From assembly GCA_002497345.1 (NCBI GenBank), contig DANS01000036.1, forward strand, positions 1-20,708: a stretch of 20,708 nucleotides of DNA, read 5' to 3'. Source of the stretch: Thermoproteus sp. UBA157 (GTDB taxonomy: Archaea; Thermoproteota; Thermoprotei; Thermoproteales; Thermoproteaceae). Every line of letters starts with the position of its first letter. Positions within the stretch are counted from its first letter, which is position 1. A model generated the notes under the pieces. That model saw only the letters and a program-made list of their open reading frames with translations, made no database searches and had not been told where the DNA came from. Below are positions 6,098-14,212 of the stretch, one piece after another. Made by a program: the position numbers and the translations under genes.

Positions 6098-6811
6098 TTA
6101 GACATGGTACAAGATCGCGAGTATGACCGTCAACAAAGCCGATCTAGCCAGCTCGCGCCAGCCCATCTCGGATATCTCCCGCGCAGTTTTATACTTCACG
6201 TTCCTCGCCGCGTTTAGGGCGAACTTCGCAGTGGGCTCCACGGCGGCTATGAGGAGCAAGGGCCTGACGGCCGCGGCGACGGCTACTACGGGGATCCACG
6301 GGGCGAACGGAGCCAGAGGCGAGGTCTCCCGGAAGGCCAGCCTCGACTCGACGTAGTAGGTCGTCGCCACGTGGTAGCCCACGAAGAGGGCGTACACTGT
6401 GTAATCGTAGAGCGAAACGACGGGGTTCGCCATGGCCCTCGCAAGCAGAAATATGGAGGACAACATGGCGGTGCCCATCACCACGCCCGGCACCGATCTG
6501 GCTAGCCCCCTTAACGCGAGCGCGGTATACGCCGCGAACATCGCCGCGGCTACCGCGAACGCCGCGGGGTTCCAGAGGCCCAGCGCAATCCCCGCGATGT
6601 AGGGGAGCATGTTGAGGACCATTAGCCCCCACGTCTTCGGCCTAGGCCTCAATATCGTGTTGAATATCGGGTCGAAGGTAGTTATGTGCAACGCATACGC
6701 AAGCACGGCGAGCGCGGCGCCCGCCGGCTCCACGGCCGGGGCGGTCCCGGCCAACGCCAAAACGAGCGCGAAGGTCAGTATCCCCAAGACGCTTTTCTCT
6801 CTGGGGAGCAT
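6098..6811 (-). CDS. uncharacterised polytopic membrane protein
   Basis: This 237-aa protein has about seven or eight hydrophobic segments starting near residues 9-25, with a loop LRPRPKTWG near residue 54 and an amphipathic region EPTAKFALNAARNVKYKTAR before a final helix. The C-terminal pattern EMGWRELARS followed by a last membrane helix loosely recalls YwiC-like bacterial/archaeal membrane proteins, but I cannot confirm this. No catalytic motif stands out. The ATG at 6811 is preceded by a TATA-like element (6832-6840) within the 38-bp gap shared with the divergent alpha-galactosidase. A functional link to that enzyme, for example in sugar handling, is possible but rests only on position. 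Confidence 0.65.
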   Translation of the reverse strand: MLPREKSVLGILTFALVLALAGTAPAVEPAGAALAVLAYALHITTFDPIFNTILRPRPKTWGLMVLNMLPYIAGIALGLWNPAAFAVAAAMFAAYTALALRGLARSVPGVVMGTAMLSSIFLLARAMANPVVSLYDYTVYALFVGYHVATTYYVESRLAFRETSPLAPFAPWIPVVAVAAAVRPLLLIAAVEPTAKFALNAARNVKYKTAREISEMGWRELARSALLTVILAILYHV

Positions 6812-6822
6812 AGGAGAGAACC

Positions 6823-6840
6823 GATATAACCGTTTATTTC
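6823..6840. promoter_or_regulatory. face-to-face promoters in a 38-bp gap
   Basis: GATATAAC at 6823-6830 is about 24 nt before the GTG at 6850 and should serve the plus-strand glycosidase. GAAATAAAC on the minus strand at 6840-6832 is about 25 nt before the ATG at 6811 and should serve the membrane protein. The two TATA elements are nested, so polymerases would compete for the site. Confidence 0.5.
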
Positions 6841-6849
6841 GTTCCGTCC

Positions 6850-8784
6850 GTGTTGGGAGGCTTGAGGGTCCACCTAAGGGAGGGGACTTGCATCCCTAGA
6901 TCCGGCAAGGAGTACGACCTCTGCGGCAAAGGCGCCCTCAAGGTGTTCGTAGAGGGCGACGCGTCGTCCGGCGTCGTCGGGATTGAAGGTCGCGCCGAGG
7001 AGGAATTCGCCGAGTGGCCCGTGGAGATATCGCTTAACGTGCGCCCCCAAGCCTTCGTGGCCGCCACCAACGCCTCGATATACGACGGGGCGTGGGCCTG
7101 CAACGAGGCGTATATGGGCAGGGGGAGGCCCGAGGACTGCGCCGGGCTTCCCTCGAACTACCCGAAGAGGCCGTCTGTGGATCTCGACGTGTTCAAGTGG
7201 TGGCTCCAGCCTTGGGCCACCCCCTACTTCGGCGAAGACTTCCCCGACCTACTCCCGTTCACCATCGCGCTGTTGGCCCAGCTGAAAGACGGCGGCTACT
7301 TGGCCCTCCTGGCCGCCTCGTCTCAGGACTTGAGCGGCTATCTGTGGGAGGGCTGGACCCTTAGGGCCTACATGGGCGTGAAGTCGAGGACTATATCGCG
7401 CTCCTGGGTTATGGCCTACGGGCTCTCCGCGGATCCCTACGAGGCGGTGAGGAGGGCTTGGGCCGCCCTCGCCGCACACGCCAACTTGAAGCTAAGGGAG
7501 AACAAGAGGAGGCCTCCCTTCTTGGACCGCCTCGGCTGGTGCAGCTGGAACGCCTTCTTGACCGACGTCTCGGCTAAGGGCGTTCTGGACGTCGTGAGGA
7601 GGTTGAGGGAGAGAGGCTTGCCCATATCGTGGGTCCTCATAGACGATGGATGGCAGAGGGAGCGCCGCGTGGAGCAGCCGTGTTGCATAAACAGAGTCAT
7701 CACGTCGTTGTCGCCCGACGAGGCCAAGTTCCCCGGCGGCTTCGAGGAGGCGATCGGCGCGTTGAGGTCTCTGGGGATCAAGTGGGTGGGGCTGTGGCAC
7801 ACGCTCAACGTGCATTGGGGCGGCTTCGACGACGCCGTCGACGAGGAGCTCGGCGACTTGGGCATCCCCTACGGATCCGCCAAGGCGCCTCCTCCGGCCT
7901 TCCCAGAGGCCTTGCAACTATACAGGAGGTTCTACAACGCGCTTAGGGGCTTCGACTTCGTCAAAGTGGACAACCAATGCTCGTCCCGGCTCGCGGCCCG
8001 CCACGCCGGCGAGAAGGTGGGCAGGGCCGCCGGCGCGTTGCAGACGGCGCTTCAACTAGCCGCCGAGGAGGCGGGGCTAGACGTGTTGAACTGCATGTCG
8101 ATGAACCCCGAGAACTACAGCAACTACTTCTCGAGCAACGTCATGAGGACGTCCAACGACTATGTGCCCTACTGGAGGGAGGGAGCGCGGCTACATGCGC
8201 TTTCAAACGCCTACAACTCGCTCTTCTTCTCCGAGCTCGTCTGGCCCGACTTCGACATGTTCTCGACCTACGACCCCTACGCCAAGCTCCACTTGGTGTT
8301 GAGGGTCTTCAGTGGGGGCCCGCTCTACATAACCGACAGAGATCCCGAGAGGACGAACGCGGACCTCTTGAGGATGGCCGTGTTGCCCAACGGCGAGGTC
8401 GTGAGGGTCGACTCGCCCGCCGTTCCGACCCGCGACGCGCTCTTCGAGAACCCCTACAAGGGCCGCAAGCTCTTGAAGCTCGCCTCGACTGTCAGAGGCA
8501 AGGCGGCCGTCGCCTTGTGCAACGTTTCGGACAAAAGGGTAGCCGACGGCTTGACGCCCGACCTCTTGCCCTTCCGCGCCCCCGCCGACGTGTACTATAA
8601 AGTCTTCGCCAAGGAGGGCGGCAGAACGCCTAGAAGGGTGGAGGTGGAGCTGGAGCCCCTCGATTGCGAGGTCGTCATCCTCTCGCGGCCAGGGCTCGTG
8701 GGGTTGGCCGAGTACGTTCTGCCGCCATATCCCATCGTCGACGGAAAACCCATCGCGCCGGGCACGCCGGTGGTGATCGAATAG
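6850..8784 (+). CDS. GH36-family alpha-galactosidase (GalS/Sip1-like)
   Basis: This 644-aa enzyme resembles archaeal alpha-galactosidases such as GalS of Sulfolobus solfataricus (about 650 aa), related to plant raffinose synthases and seed-imbibition proteins. It would hydrolyse alpha-1,6-galactosides such as melibiose or raffinose. An N-terminal beta domain (about 1-215) is followed by the catalytic barrel. LGWCSWNAF and WVLIDDGWQ (about 262-275) are family landmarks. The nucleophile is read as Asp374 in FVKVDNQC, and the acid/base as Asp437 in RTSNDYVPYW. A C-terminal beta domain ends the protein. No signal peptide is present, so it is probably cytosolic. The GTG start agrees with the TATA element at 6823-6830. 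A glycosyltransferase (raffinose-synthase-like) activity cannot be excluded. It converges on the surface-protein gene with 31 bp between stops. Confidence 0.85.
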   Translation: MLGGLRVHLREGTCIPRSGKEYDLCGKGALKVFVEGDASSGVVGIEGRAEEEFAEWPVEISLNVRPQAFVAATNASIYDGAWACNEAYMGRGRPEDCAGLPSNYPKRPSVDLDVFKWWLQPWATPYFGEDFPDLLPFTIALLAQLKDGGYLALLAASSQDLSGYLWEGWTLRAYMGVKSRTISRSWVMAYGLSADPYEAVRRAWAALAAHANLKLRENKRRPPFLDRLGWCSWNAFLTDVSAKGVLDVVRRLRERGLPISWVLIDDGWQRERRVEQPCCINRVITSLSPDEAKFPGGFEEAIGALRSLGIKWVGLWHTLNVHWGGFDDAVDEELGDLGIPYGSAKAPPPAFPEALQLYRRFYNALRGFDFVKVDNQCSSRLAARHAGEKVGRAAGALQTALQLAAEEAGLDVLNCMSMNPENYSNYFSSNVMRTSNDYVPYWREGARLHALSNAYNSLFFSELVWPDFDMFSTYDPYAKLHLVLRVFSGGPLYITDRDPERTNADLLRMAVLPNGEVVRVDSPAVPTRDALFENPYKGRKLLKLASTVRGKAAVALCNVSDKRVADGLTPDLLPFRAPADVYYKVFAKEGGRTPRRVEVELEPLDCEVVILSRPGLVGLAEYVLPPYPIVDGKPIAPGTPVVIE

Positions 8785-8815
8785 AAAAGGCGAGGTTTTG
8801 GTGAGAGGGGAAAAC

Positions 8816-10726
8816 TTAGACTTGTTCGACCTCGGCGATCGCCTCGTCCTTGCTGACCATCCTCCTCAGCGCGAGCGCCAAGCCCGCCGCGGAGACCCCT
8901 CCGGCGGCCGCTGCGGCGTCGGTTATGGTTATCGGCACCCCGTCTATTATTGCCACAACTGGCGTCTTGACCACTAGCGTCACGGTCTGGCTGGGGCCGG
9001 CCACCGCTAGGGCGGAGGTCACGTGGACGCGGTTGCCGACGTTGACGACGACGGTGTAATTGCCCTCTAGCACTCCTGCGAAGAGCACGGAGCCGCTGCT
9101 GTCGGTGGTTCCGCTGGCCGGGAAGCCGTTGATCGAGACTTGGGCGTTGGGTATGGGCTGGTTCAGCGCGCCCACGACGACCACCTTGACGTTATATATG
9201 CCCAGCTGGACTACGTGTTGGCTCAAATCCAGCGATTGCACCAAGACGTCGGCGGCGGGGACGCCCTTATAGGCTATTTGCACCTCCACGGGCTCGGGCT
9301 TGTACACGTACACGTTAACTACGCCGTTGGAAACTGCGACGTTGTATCCCTGCACGGCGTTGGCGCTGATATCGCCGACGGTTCCGCCGAACTTGTTAGC
9401 CACGGTTATCGCCAAGGGCTCCCAGTTTATCATGAAGGTATACACGCCGGGCTCGGCGGTGTCGCCCTCCTGAACCACTATGTAGGCCTCGTGGCCGTCT
9501 GGGCTTATGGAGGCCATCCTAATGCCGCCGCCCCATACCAGCTGGACGTCCGTCGCGTTGGTGATCACCGCGTTGCCCGGCGTCTTTATGGAGATTATCT
9601 TGGCCAAGGACGGCAGCTCCAACACCACGGCGGTCCACACGCCGTCTTGCAGATCGTCTTGGGTCACGTTGACCAAGGCGCGGTCGGGCAACCAAGTCAC
9701 CTGCGCCGGCTTGTACACCACGGGGATGTACACCACGTTGACCGGCGAGTTCATGGTGGACGTGATGGTGAAGCTATCGCCGTATACTATCGCTATGGTG
9801 TAGCTCAGCTTGGCCTCCCACAGAGGCGGTATTAAGTAGCTCACGGACCTTATCACGAAACTCAGCGTGTTGTTGTTGACTATGTCTACTAGGCCGCCCG
9901 ATACGCTTATCTGTCCCTGAGACGATTGGCCTATCAAGACCACGTTGCCGGTGTAGGCGAACACCACGTAGCCCAACAACTGCCAGCCTTGGGGCACGCT
10001 TATTTGGGAGCCGCTCACGGTCAGTTGCGAGTTGGGGGCAACGGTCGCGGTCTGCGGCGACAAGCTCTTGACCAACAAGGCGGGCGGCAACGGCTGGCCT
10101 CTCGATATCACGACCTTGTAGGTGCCGGGCTGGGTCAGCTCCACCACCTTGGGCTCAACTCTATACGCCGAGGCGGGAGTGCCGTCGGGCAGCTCGACGG
10201 AGGTTATCACGTAGGGCGCGTTGGGGTCGAGCCTAATCGTGGCGCTTTCGCTGAAGCCTTGGGGCAATTTGGCGTTGGGCAACTCGACGGCCAACACGGT
10301 CCCGTTGGCCAACGGCACGTACTGGTCCTGGACGAACTGGTACGTGACTTGGACTTGTACTTGGATGTTTGCGTTGGCCGTGTTTATCAGCATGACCTTG
10401 CTGGCATCGGGGCCTACGTATACGGCCTGCAGGAAGCCCTCGGCGTTGTAGGACCTGCTGAAGAAGCCGTTAGCGGCCACTTGTATCGACGGATAGACGC
10501 CCTGGAACTGTATCACCATGCCGTTGTAGGCGAAGCCGGAGCCGGGAGTCACGGCCGGCGGCGATATGGTGTAGGTGCCGCCGGGGCCTAGCTGTACCGT
10601 GAGGGTTACGGTCTTATATGCCAAGTATTCTATTTGCGCGTTGTAGGGGAACACCACGTTTACCGGAGCAGCCAATACGAGCGCCGCTAGACCTATCAAC
10701 GCTATGGGCAGGAGTTTGAAGCGCAT
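8816..10726 (-). CDS. secreted or membrane-anchored cell-surface protein
   Basis: This 636-aa protein starts MRFKLLPIALIGLAALVLAA, a signal peptide with a short basic N-region and a hydrophobic core. The body is rich in Val, Thr, Gln and Asn with alternating beta-strand patterns, low in Lys and Cys, as in archaeal S-layer or surface proteins. Near the C-terminus, NQPIPNAQVSINGFPASGTT followed by a Gly-Ser turn looks like a carboxypeptidase-regulatory-like (Ig-type) domain. A hydrophobic Ala/Gly-rich stretch and the tail RRMVSKDEAIAEVEQV then suggest a C-terminal membrane anchor with a charged cytosolic end. The open frame extends upstream to 10780, but a TATA box at 10741-10753 places the start at the ATG 10726. 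Function unknown; it might belong to the S-layer or bind sugars at the surface. No enzyme motif was seen. Confidence 0.75.
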   Translation of the reverse strand: MRFKLLPIALIGLAALVLAAPVNVVFPYNAQIEYLAYKTVTLTVQLGPGGTYTISPPAVTPGSGFAYNGMVIQFQGVYPSIQVAANGFFSRSYNAEGFLQAVYVGPDASKVMLINTANANIQVQVQVTYQFVQDQYVPLANGTVLAVELPNAKLPQGFSESATIRLDPNAPYVITSVELPDGTPASAYRVEPKVVELTQPGTYKVVISRGQPLPPALLVKSLSPQTATVAPNSQLTVSGSQISVPQGWQLLGYVVFAYTGNVVLIGQSSQGQISVSGGLVDIVNNNTLSFVIRSVSYLIPPLWEAKLSYTIAIVYGDSFTITSTMNSPVNVVYIPVVYKPAQVTWLPDRALVNVTQDDLQDGVWTAVVLELPSLAKIISIKTPGNAVITNATDVQLVWGGGIRMASISPDGHEAYIVVQEGDTAEPGVYTFMINWEPLAITVANKFGGTVGDISANAVQGYNVAVSNGVVNVYVYKPEPVEVQIAYKGVPAADVLVQSLDLSQHVVQLGIYNVKVVVVGALNQPIPNAQVSINGFPASGTTDSSGSVLFAGVLEGNYTVVVNVGNRVHVTSALAVAGPSQTVTLVVKTPVVAIIDGVPITITDAAAAAGGVSAAGLALALRRMVSKDEAIAEVEQV

Positions 10727-10740
10727 GGCATCTCGGCGCT

Positions 10741-10753
10741 CTAATTTAATAAG
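10741..10753 (-). promoter_or_regulatory. TATA box of the surface-protein gene
   Basis: The minus strand reads CTTATTAAATTAG, centred roughly 22 nt before the ATG at 10726. It supports that start and a leaderless mRNA. Confidence 0.55.
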
Positions 10754-10823
10754 ACCTATGTCCACCTTTAGCCAGTACAATTTGTATATCAGCCCAGTGA
10801 TATTTTTCTTAAATAAAACCTTT

Positions 10824-11156
10824 TTATCGTAGGCGCAAGTAGCGATCCCCGCCTCGCTCCCAGTCGTCCCTCCTCGGGGAGAAGGCGTCCACGACGACGA
10901 TGTCGGTCAAGGCCTTGACCTCGTGGGGCACACCCGGCGGAATGTGGACGACCTCGCCGGCTGAGACCTCTCGTTGTACTCCCCCGATGATGAACAAGGC
11001 CCTCCCCTCTAGGAGGAGGCTGATCTGCTCGTTATCGTGGCTGTGCATAGGAACTGTGCAACCGGCCTTTATTCTAAACTGGGCCACGGTTAGCCTCTCT
11101 CCCGATATATACCTCCTCTCCACGCACTCGTTGAGCCTCTCGAAGGTCCAGCCCAT
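10824..11156 (-). CDS. single-domain cupin protein
   Basis: This 110-aa protein is one cupin barrel. Motif 1 is MHSHDNEQISLLLEG (residues 37-51), with His38, His40 and Glu43 as likely metal ligands. Motif 2 is GEVVHIPPGVPHEV (67-80), with His78 as the last ligand. The proteins it resembles are small metal-binding cupins with isomerase, dioxygenase or sensing roles; none can be chosen here. The open frame continues upstream into porB, but that part is antisense-like nonsense. The ATG at 11156 is supported by a TATA box at 11171-11181 about 21 nt upstream. It lies 35 bp downstream of porB on the same strand and may be transcribed both with it and alone. Confidence 0.8.
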   Translation of the reverse strand: MGWTFERLNECVERRYISGERLTVAQFRIKAGCTVPMHSHDNEQISLLLEGRALFIIGGVQREVSAGEVVHIPPGVPHEVKALTDIVVVDAFSPRRDDWERGGDRYLRLR

Positions 11157-11170
11157 GGAAATACTTGAAG

Positions 11171-11181
11171 GTAAAATAATA
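11171..11181 (-). promoter_or_regulatory. TATA box of the cupin gene
   Basis: The minus strand reads TATTATTTTAC, about 20-22 nt before the ATG at 11156. It lies in the 35-bp gap after porB. Confidence 0.5.
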
Positions 11182-11191
11182 CAGCTCGCGC

Positions 11192-12136
11192 CTAAAGCGA
11201 AGCCAATTTGGCCAAGTACTCGAGGTTCGCCACGACGTCTTTCTCCAGCTCCTCTATCTCCGCGTCCGTCAAATGCGCGAAGCGGCCTTGTATCTTGAGG
11301 AACTCCTTGAGGGGCCTCCTCCTCTTGGGATCGGCCGCTATGGCGGAAGTGGGCGGGTTGAGCCTCACCTTCCCGTGGTCGTACTCCCACAGCGGGAAGT
11401 AGCCGGTCTCCACGGCTAGTCTGGCCACCTCGACCGTCCTCTCCTCAGGATAGCGCCAGCCCGGCGGGCAGGGGGCGAGGATGTGTAGAAACGTCGGGCC
11501 CTCCTCCGTGTATTCCAGCGCTGTCTTCAGCTTGTTGGAGAGGTCCACCAAGTTCGATATCGAGGCCGTGGCCGCATACGGCGGGCGGTGCGCCACGACG
11601 ATGCCCATTATGTCCTTCTTGCGTTGTATCTTCCCCCTGATCGCCTTGCCCACCGGCGTGGTGGTCGTCCAGGCGTACTTCGGCGTGGAGCCCGAGCGCT
11701 GGATGCCCGTGTTCATGTAGGCCTCGTTGTCGTAGAGGACGTAGATGACGCGATGGCCCCTCTCGAGCATCCCGCTCAGCGATTGCAGGCCTATGTCATA
11801 AGTCCCGCCGTCTCCGGCTATCACCATCACGTTGGTCTTGCCCGACCACAAGCCCTTCCTCCTCAAGGTCTTTATGGCGGCCTCTATTCCGGACGCGGCG
11901 GCGGCCGCGTTCTCGAAGGCCACGTGAAGGTAGGGCACCATCCAGGCCGTTTCGGGATACTGAGTCGTCGTGACCTCCATGCACCCCGTCGCGTTGACCA
12001 CTATGGTATTGGGGCCGGCCACCTTGGTCAGCCAGCGCATGGCTATCGCCGGGCCGCAGCCGGCGCAAGCGCGATGGCCCGAGGCGAACAGCTCCTCGGC
12101 TGGGAGATCCCAGACGGTTTTGAAGACCACTTTCAT
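11192..12136 (-). CDS. porB: pyruvate/2-oxoacid:ferredoxin oxidoreductase, beta subunit
   Basis: This 314-aa subunit carries the thiamine pyrophosphate site of the cytosolic enzyme that turns pyruvate and CoA into acetyl-CoA and CO2 while reducing ferredoxin. The TPP motif runs from GDGGTYDIG (108-116) to DNEAYMNTG (136-144). Cys24, Cys27, Cys52 and Cys223 match the four cysteines that hold the proximal [4Fe-4S] cluster in POR beta subunits. The ATG overlaps the porA stop (ATGA at 12133-12136). Length is typical of the separate-subunit archaeal form. Specificity for pyruvate over branched-chain oxoacids (VOR) cannot be settled by eye, because the two share this gene order. Confidence 0.93.
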   Translation of the reverse strand: MKVVFKTVWDLPAEELFASGHRACAGCGPAIAMRWLTKVAGPNTIVVNATGCMEVTTTQYPETAWMVPYLHVAFENAAAAASGIEAAIKTLRRKGLWSGKTNVMVIAGDGGTYDIGLQSLSGMLERGHRVIYVLYDNEAYMNTGIQRSGSTPKYAWTTTTPVGKAIRGKIQRKKDIMGIVVAHRPPYAATASISNLVDLSNKLKTALEYTEEGPTFLHILAPCPPGWRYPEERTVEVARLAVETGYFPLWEYDHGKVRLNPPTSAIAADPKRRRPLKEFLKIQGRFAHLTDAEIEELEKDVVANLEYLAKLASL

Positions 12137-13317
12137 AGCCTCAGCCCCATGTACACTACTTTACTCTTTTCTCCGTCCTTGAGCATCTCGAATATCTTCA
12201 CGAAGTCCTCCACGTACATGGAGCGCTGGCCTATGCCGTGGACTATCGAGAGGCCTGGCGTGTCTATCCCCCTCATCCACAAAGCTGTGACCACCTCCGC
12301 GAACACAGGCCCCCCTGCAGGTCCGCCGAATGCGATGGCCCTATCCACGACCGCGAAGGCCTTGACGTCGGCCAACAGCTTGGCTATGTAGTCGGCGGGG
12401 AAAGGCCTGAACACCCTGAGCCTCACGGCGCCGGCCTTTATCCCTTTCTCTCTCGCCGCGTCGACGGCCTCGCGGGCGTTGCCGAAGGAGGCGCCGCCGT
12501 AAGCTACCACTATATAGTCCGCGTCTTCTACCCTATACGTCTGCAACACGCCGTAGCTCCTGCCGAAAGTTCTGCCATATTCGCGATCGACCTCCTCTAT
12601 GACCTTGAGGGATCCCAGAAGAGCCTCTTGGACCTGGTACTTAATCTCGTAGTAGTAATCGGGCATGGCGAAGGCGCCCATGGTGATGGGCTTTTCGGGC
12701 TTGAGAACATTGGGCCTATCCTTCCTGGGCAGGAACCTCCTCACCTCCTCCTCGTCGTTGAGCTCAACAGGCTCCGTGGTGTGGCTCATGAGGAACCCGT
12801 CGTAGGCGACCATGGCGGGGAGCAAGACCGTCTCGGCCACCTTGTATGCTTGGATTATGGTGTCGTAGACCTCCTGCGCCGAGGCGGCTATGTACGTGAT
12901 CCAGCCGGTATCCCTCGTGTTCATGACGTCGCTGTAATCGCCGTGTATGGATATGGGAGCCGAAAGGGCGCGCGCTGGAACTGCCATGACTATGGGGAGC
13001 CGGAGGCCCGATGCTATGTGGAGCACCTCGTGCATGAGCTCAAGCCCTTGGCTCGAGGTAGCAGTGAAGACCCTGGCTCCGGCCGCTGCAGCCCCGACCA
13101 CGGCGGACATCGCAGAGTGCTCGGACTCAACGTGGATCAACTCCGCGTTTAGCTCGCCGTCGTCTACGAACTCGGCGATCTTCTCGACTATCGTGGTCTG
13201 CGGCGTGATCGGATATACGGCCACCACGTCCACGTCGGCGGCCTTGACGGCGTACGCTGCGGCGTAGTTGCTCGTGAGCGCCAAGACGGTTCTGGCCTTT
13301 TGAAGCGCCGTCGTCAT
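12133..13317 (-). CDS. porA: pyruvate/2-oxoacid:ferredoxin oxidoreductase, alpha subunit
   Basis: This 394-aa alpha subunit binds the pyrimidine half of TPP and forms the active site with PorB. YPITPQTTIVEKIAEF near residues 35-50 and the ESEHSAMSAVVGAAAAGARVFTATSS region are family hallmarks; a C-terminal domain follows that contacts CoA in known enzymes. The open frame extends upstream through porD to 13494, but the ATG at 13317 overlaps the porD stop as ATGA and aligns with the usual N-terminus, so it is chosen. The gene is third in the porGDAB operon, followed by porB with another ATGA overlap. Confidence 0.93.
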   Translation of the reverse strand: MTTALQKARTVLALTSNYAAAYAVKAADVDVVAVYPITPQTTIVEKIAEFVDDGELNAELIHVESEHSAMSAVVGAAAAGARVFTATSSQGLELMHEVLHIASGLRLPIVMAVPARALSAPISIHGDYSDVMNTRDTGWITYIAASAQEVYDTIIQAYKVAETVLLPAMVAYDGFLMSHTTEPVELNDEEEVRRFLPRKDRPNVLKPEKPITMGAFAMPDYYYEIKYQVQEALLGSLKVIEEVDREYGRTFGRSYGVLQTYRVEDADYIVVAYGGASFGNAREAVDAAREKGIKAGAVRLRVFRPFPADYIAKLLADVKAFAVVDRAIAFGGPAGGPVFAEVVTALWMRGIDTPGLSIVHGIGQRSMYVEDFVKIFEMLKDGEKSKVVYMGLRL

Positions 13318-13622
13318 GTCTCCGGCACCATCTCGATGGCCTTCACTGGACATTCGTGTGCGCATATGCCGCAACCCTTGCAATACGTATAGTCTATCTC
13401 GTACTTGTATTGATATTTCTTGCCCTTCACCACGAACTCGCCTTTTATTTCCTTTATAGTGCCCTCGGGGCAGTACATCCAACAGATCCTGCACCTAATG
13501 CACCTATCGTCGTGTAGCACCGGCTTTAGGCTACGCCAACCGCCGGTCGGGTTTCTGCGAGACGAGCCCGGCTCCGTTATGATGCCGCCTATTGGTATTT
13601 CGTGGACCTTGGGCAAGCTCAT
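13314..13622 (-). CDS. porD: pyruvate/2-oxoacid:ferredoxin oxidoreductase, delta (ferredoxin) subunit
   Basis: This 102-aa subunit has two ferredoxin cluster motifs, CIRCRICWMYCP (Cys41, 44, 47, 51) and CKGCGICAHECP (Cys81, 84, 87, 91), enough for two [4Fe-4S] clusters that pass electrons from TPP to external ferredoxin. The N-terminal 40 residues (GGIITEPGSSRRNPTGGWR) match the extension seen in archaeal POR/VOR delta subunits. Both ends overlap neighbours as ATGA, which supports equal synthesis of the four subunits. Confidence 0.93.
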   Translation of the reverse strand: MSLPKVHEIPIGGIITEPGSSRRNPTGGWRSLKPVLHDDRCIRCRICWMYCPEGTIKEIKGEFVVKGKKYQYKYEIDYTYCKGCGICAHECPVKAIEMVPET

Positions 13623-14140
13623 AGCTCCTTCGTCTGATCGAATGCTATTTTAACCAATTGCGCGTTGAGCTCGTAGAGCCTCCCAGTGAAGTACTTGCCC
13701 AGCGCGGCCAGGGCCGACTCCAGGCGGACTATCCCAGTGGCCTTGACCACTGCCCCTATCATGGCAGTGTTGACTATCGCCTTGCCCAGAATCTTCAAGG
13801 CCAACGAGGTGGCGTCTACGTAATAGGTCTTGACAGGCGCCTTGTATGCTCCGTTGACCACTAAGACCCCTCCGGGCTTGAGGCCCTCGAGCGGGTTCTC
13901 CGAGACGAAAAGCGATTGGTCGCCCACCACTACGACGTCGGGCTCCACGATGGGCTCGCGCTTGTATATCGGCTTGTCGTCTACGCGCAGATACGCCTTG
14001 ACGGGCGCGCCCCTCCTTTCGGGGCCGAACTCGGGAAAGGCTTGCGCGTATTTGCCCTCCATGATCGCTGCGGTCGCCAGGACTTGCGAGGCGGTGACCA
14101 TGCCTTGGCCGCCGCGCCCGTGGAACCTTATTTCGATCAC
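13619..14140 (-). CDS. porG: pyruvate/2-oxoacid:ferredoxin oxidoreductase, gamma subunit
   Basis: This 173-aa gamma subunit is first in the operon. It begins MIEIRFHGRGGQGMVTASQ, the conserved glycine-rich start of the family, followed by FPEFGPERRGAPVKAYLR. In known enzymes this subunit helps close the complex over the CoA site. The GTG start at 14140 is supported by AT-rich TATA elements near 14155-14166. Its stop overlaps the porD start (ATGA). Gene order gamma-delta-alpha-beta is the one known from archaeal POR and VOR operons. Confidence 0.93.
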   Translation of the reverse strand: MIEIRFHGRGGQGMVTASQVLATAAIMEGKYAQAFPEFGPERRGAPVKAYLRVDDKPIYKREPIVEPDVVVVGDQSLFVSENPLEGLKPGGVLVVNGAYKAPVKTYYVDATSLALKILGKAIVNTAMIGAVVKATGIVRLESALAALGKYFTGRLYELNAQLVKIAFDQTKEL

Positions 14141-14154
14141 GCCATTACGATATC

Positions 14155-14166
14155 ATCTAAATAAAT
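14155..14166 (-). promoter_or_regulatory. promoter of the porGDAB operon
   Basis: The minus strand reads ATTTATTTAGAT about 20-25 nt before the GTG at 14140, inside a 72-bp AT-rich gap. A leaderless operon mRNA is expected. Confidence 0.5.
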
Positions 14167-14192
14167 ATTTATCCATACTTGACGAATATGTC

Positions 14193-14209
14193 TAAAAACG
14201 AAATTTGGT
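14193..14209 (-). terminator. possible T-run terminator after the GH116 gene
   Basis: Just downstream of the GH116 stop the minus strand has CAAATTTCG followed by a run of five T at 14194-14198. Short T-runs end many archaeal transcripts. No stem-loop is needed or seen. It also lies just upstream of the por promoter. Confidence 0.3.
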
Positions 14210-14212
14210 CGG

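Noticed and set aside
11157..11390. N-terminal extension of the cupin frame into porB
   Set aside because: The extra 78 residues are antisense-type Arg/Gly-rich text over porB, and the TATA box at 11171-11181 lies inside it.
13318..13494. N-terminal extension of the porA frame into porD
   Set aside because: It overlaps the ferredoxin-subunit gene in another frame. The ATGA junction at 13314-13317 and family alignment support the later ATG.
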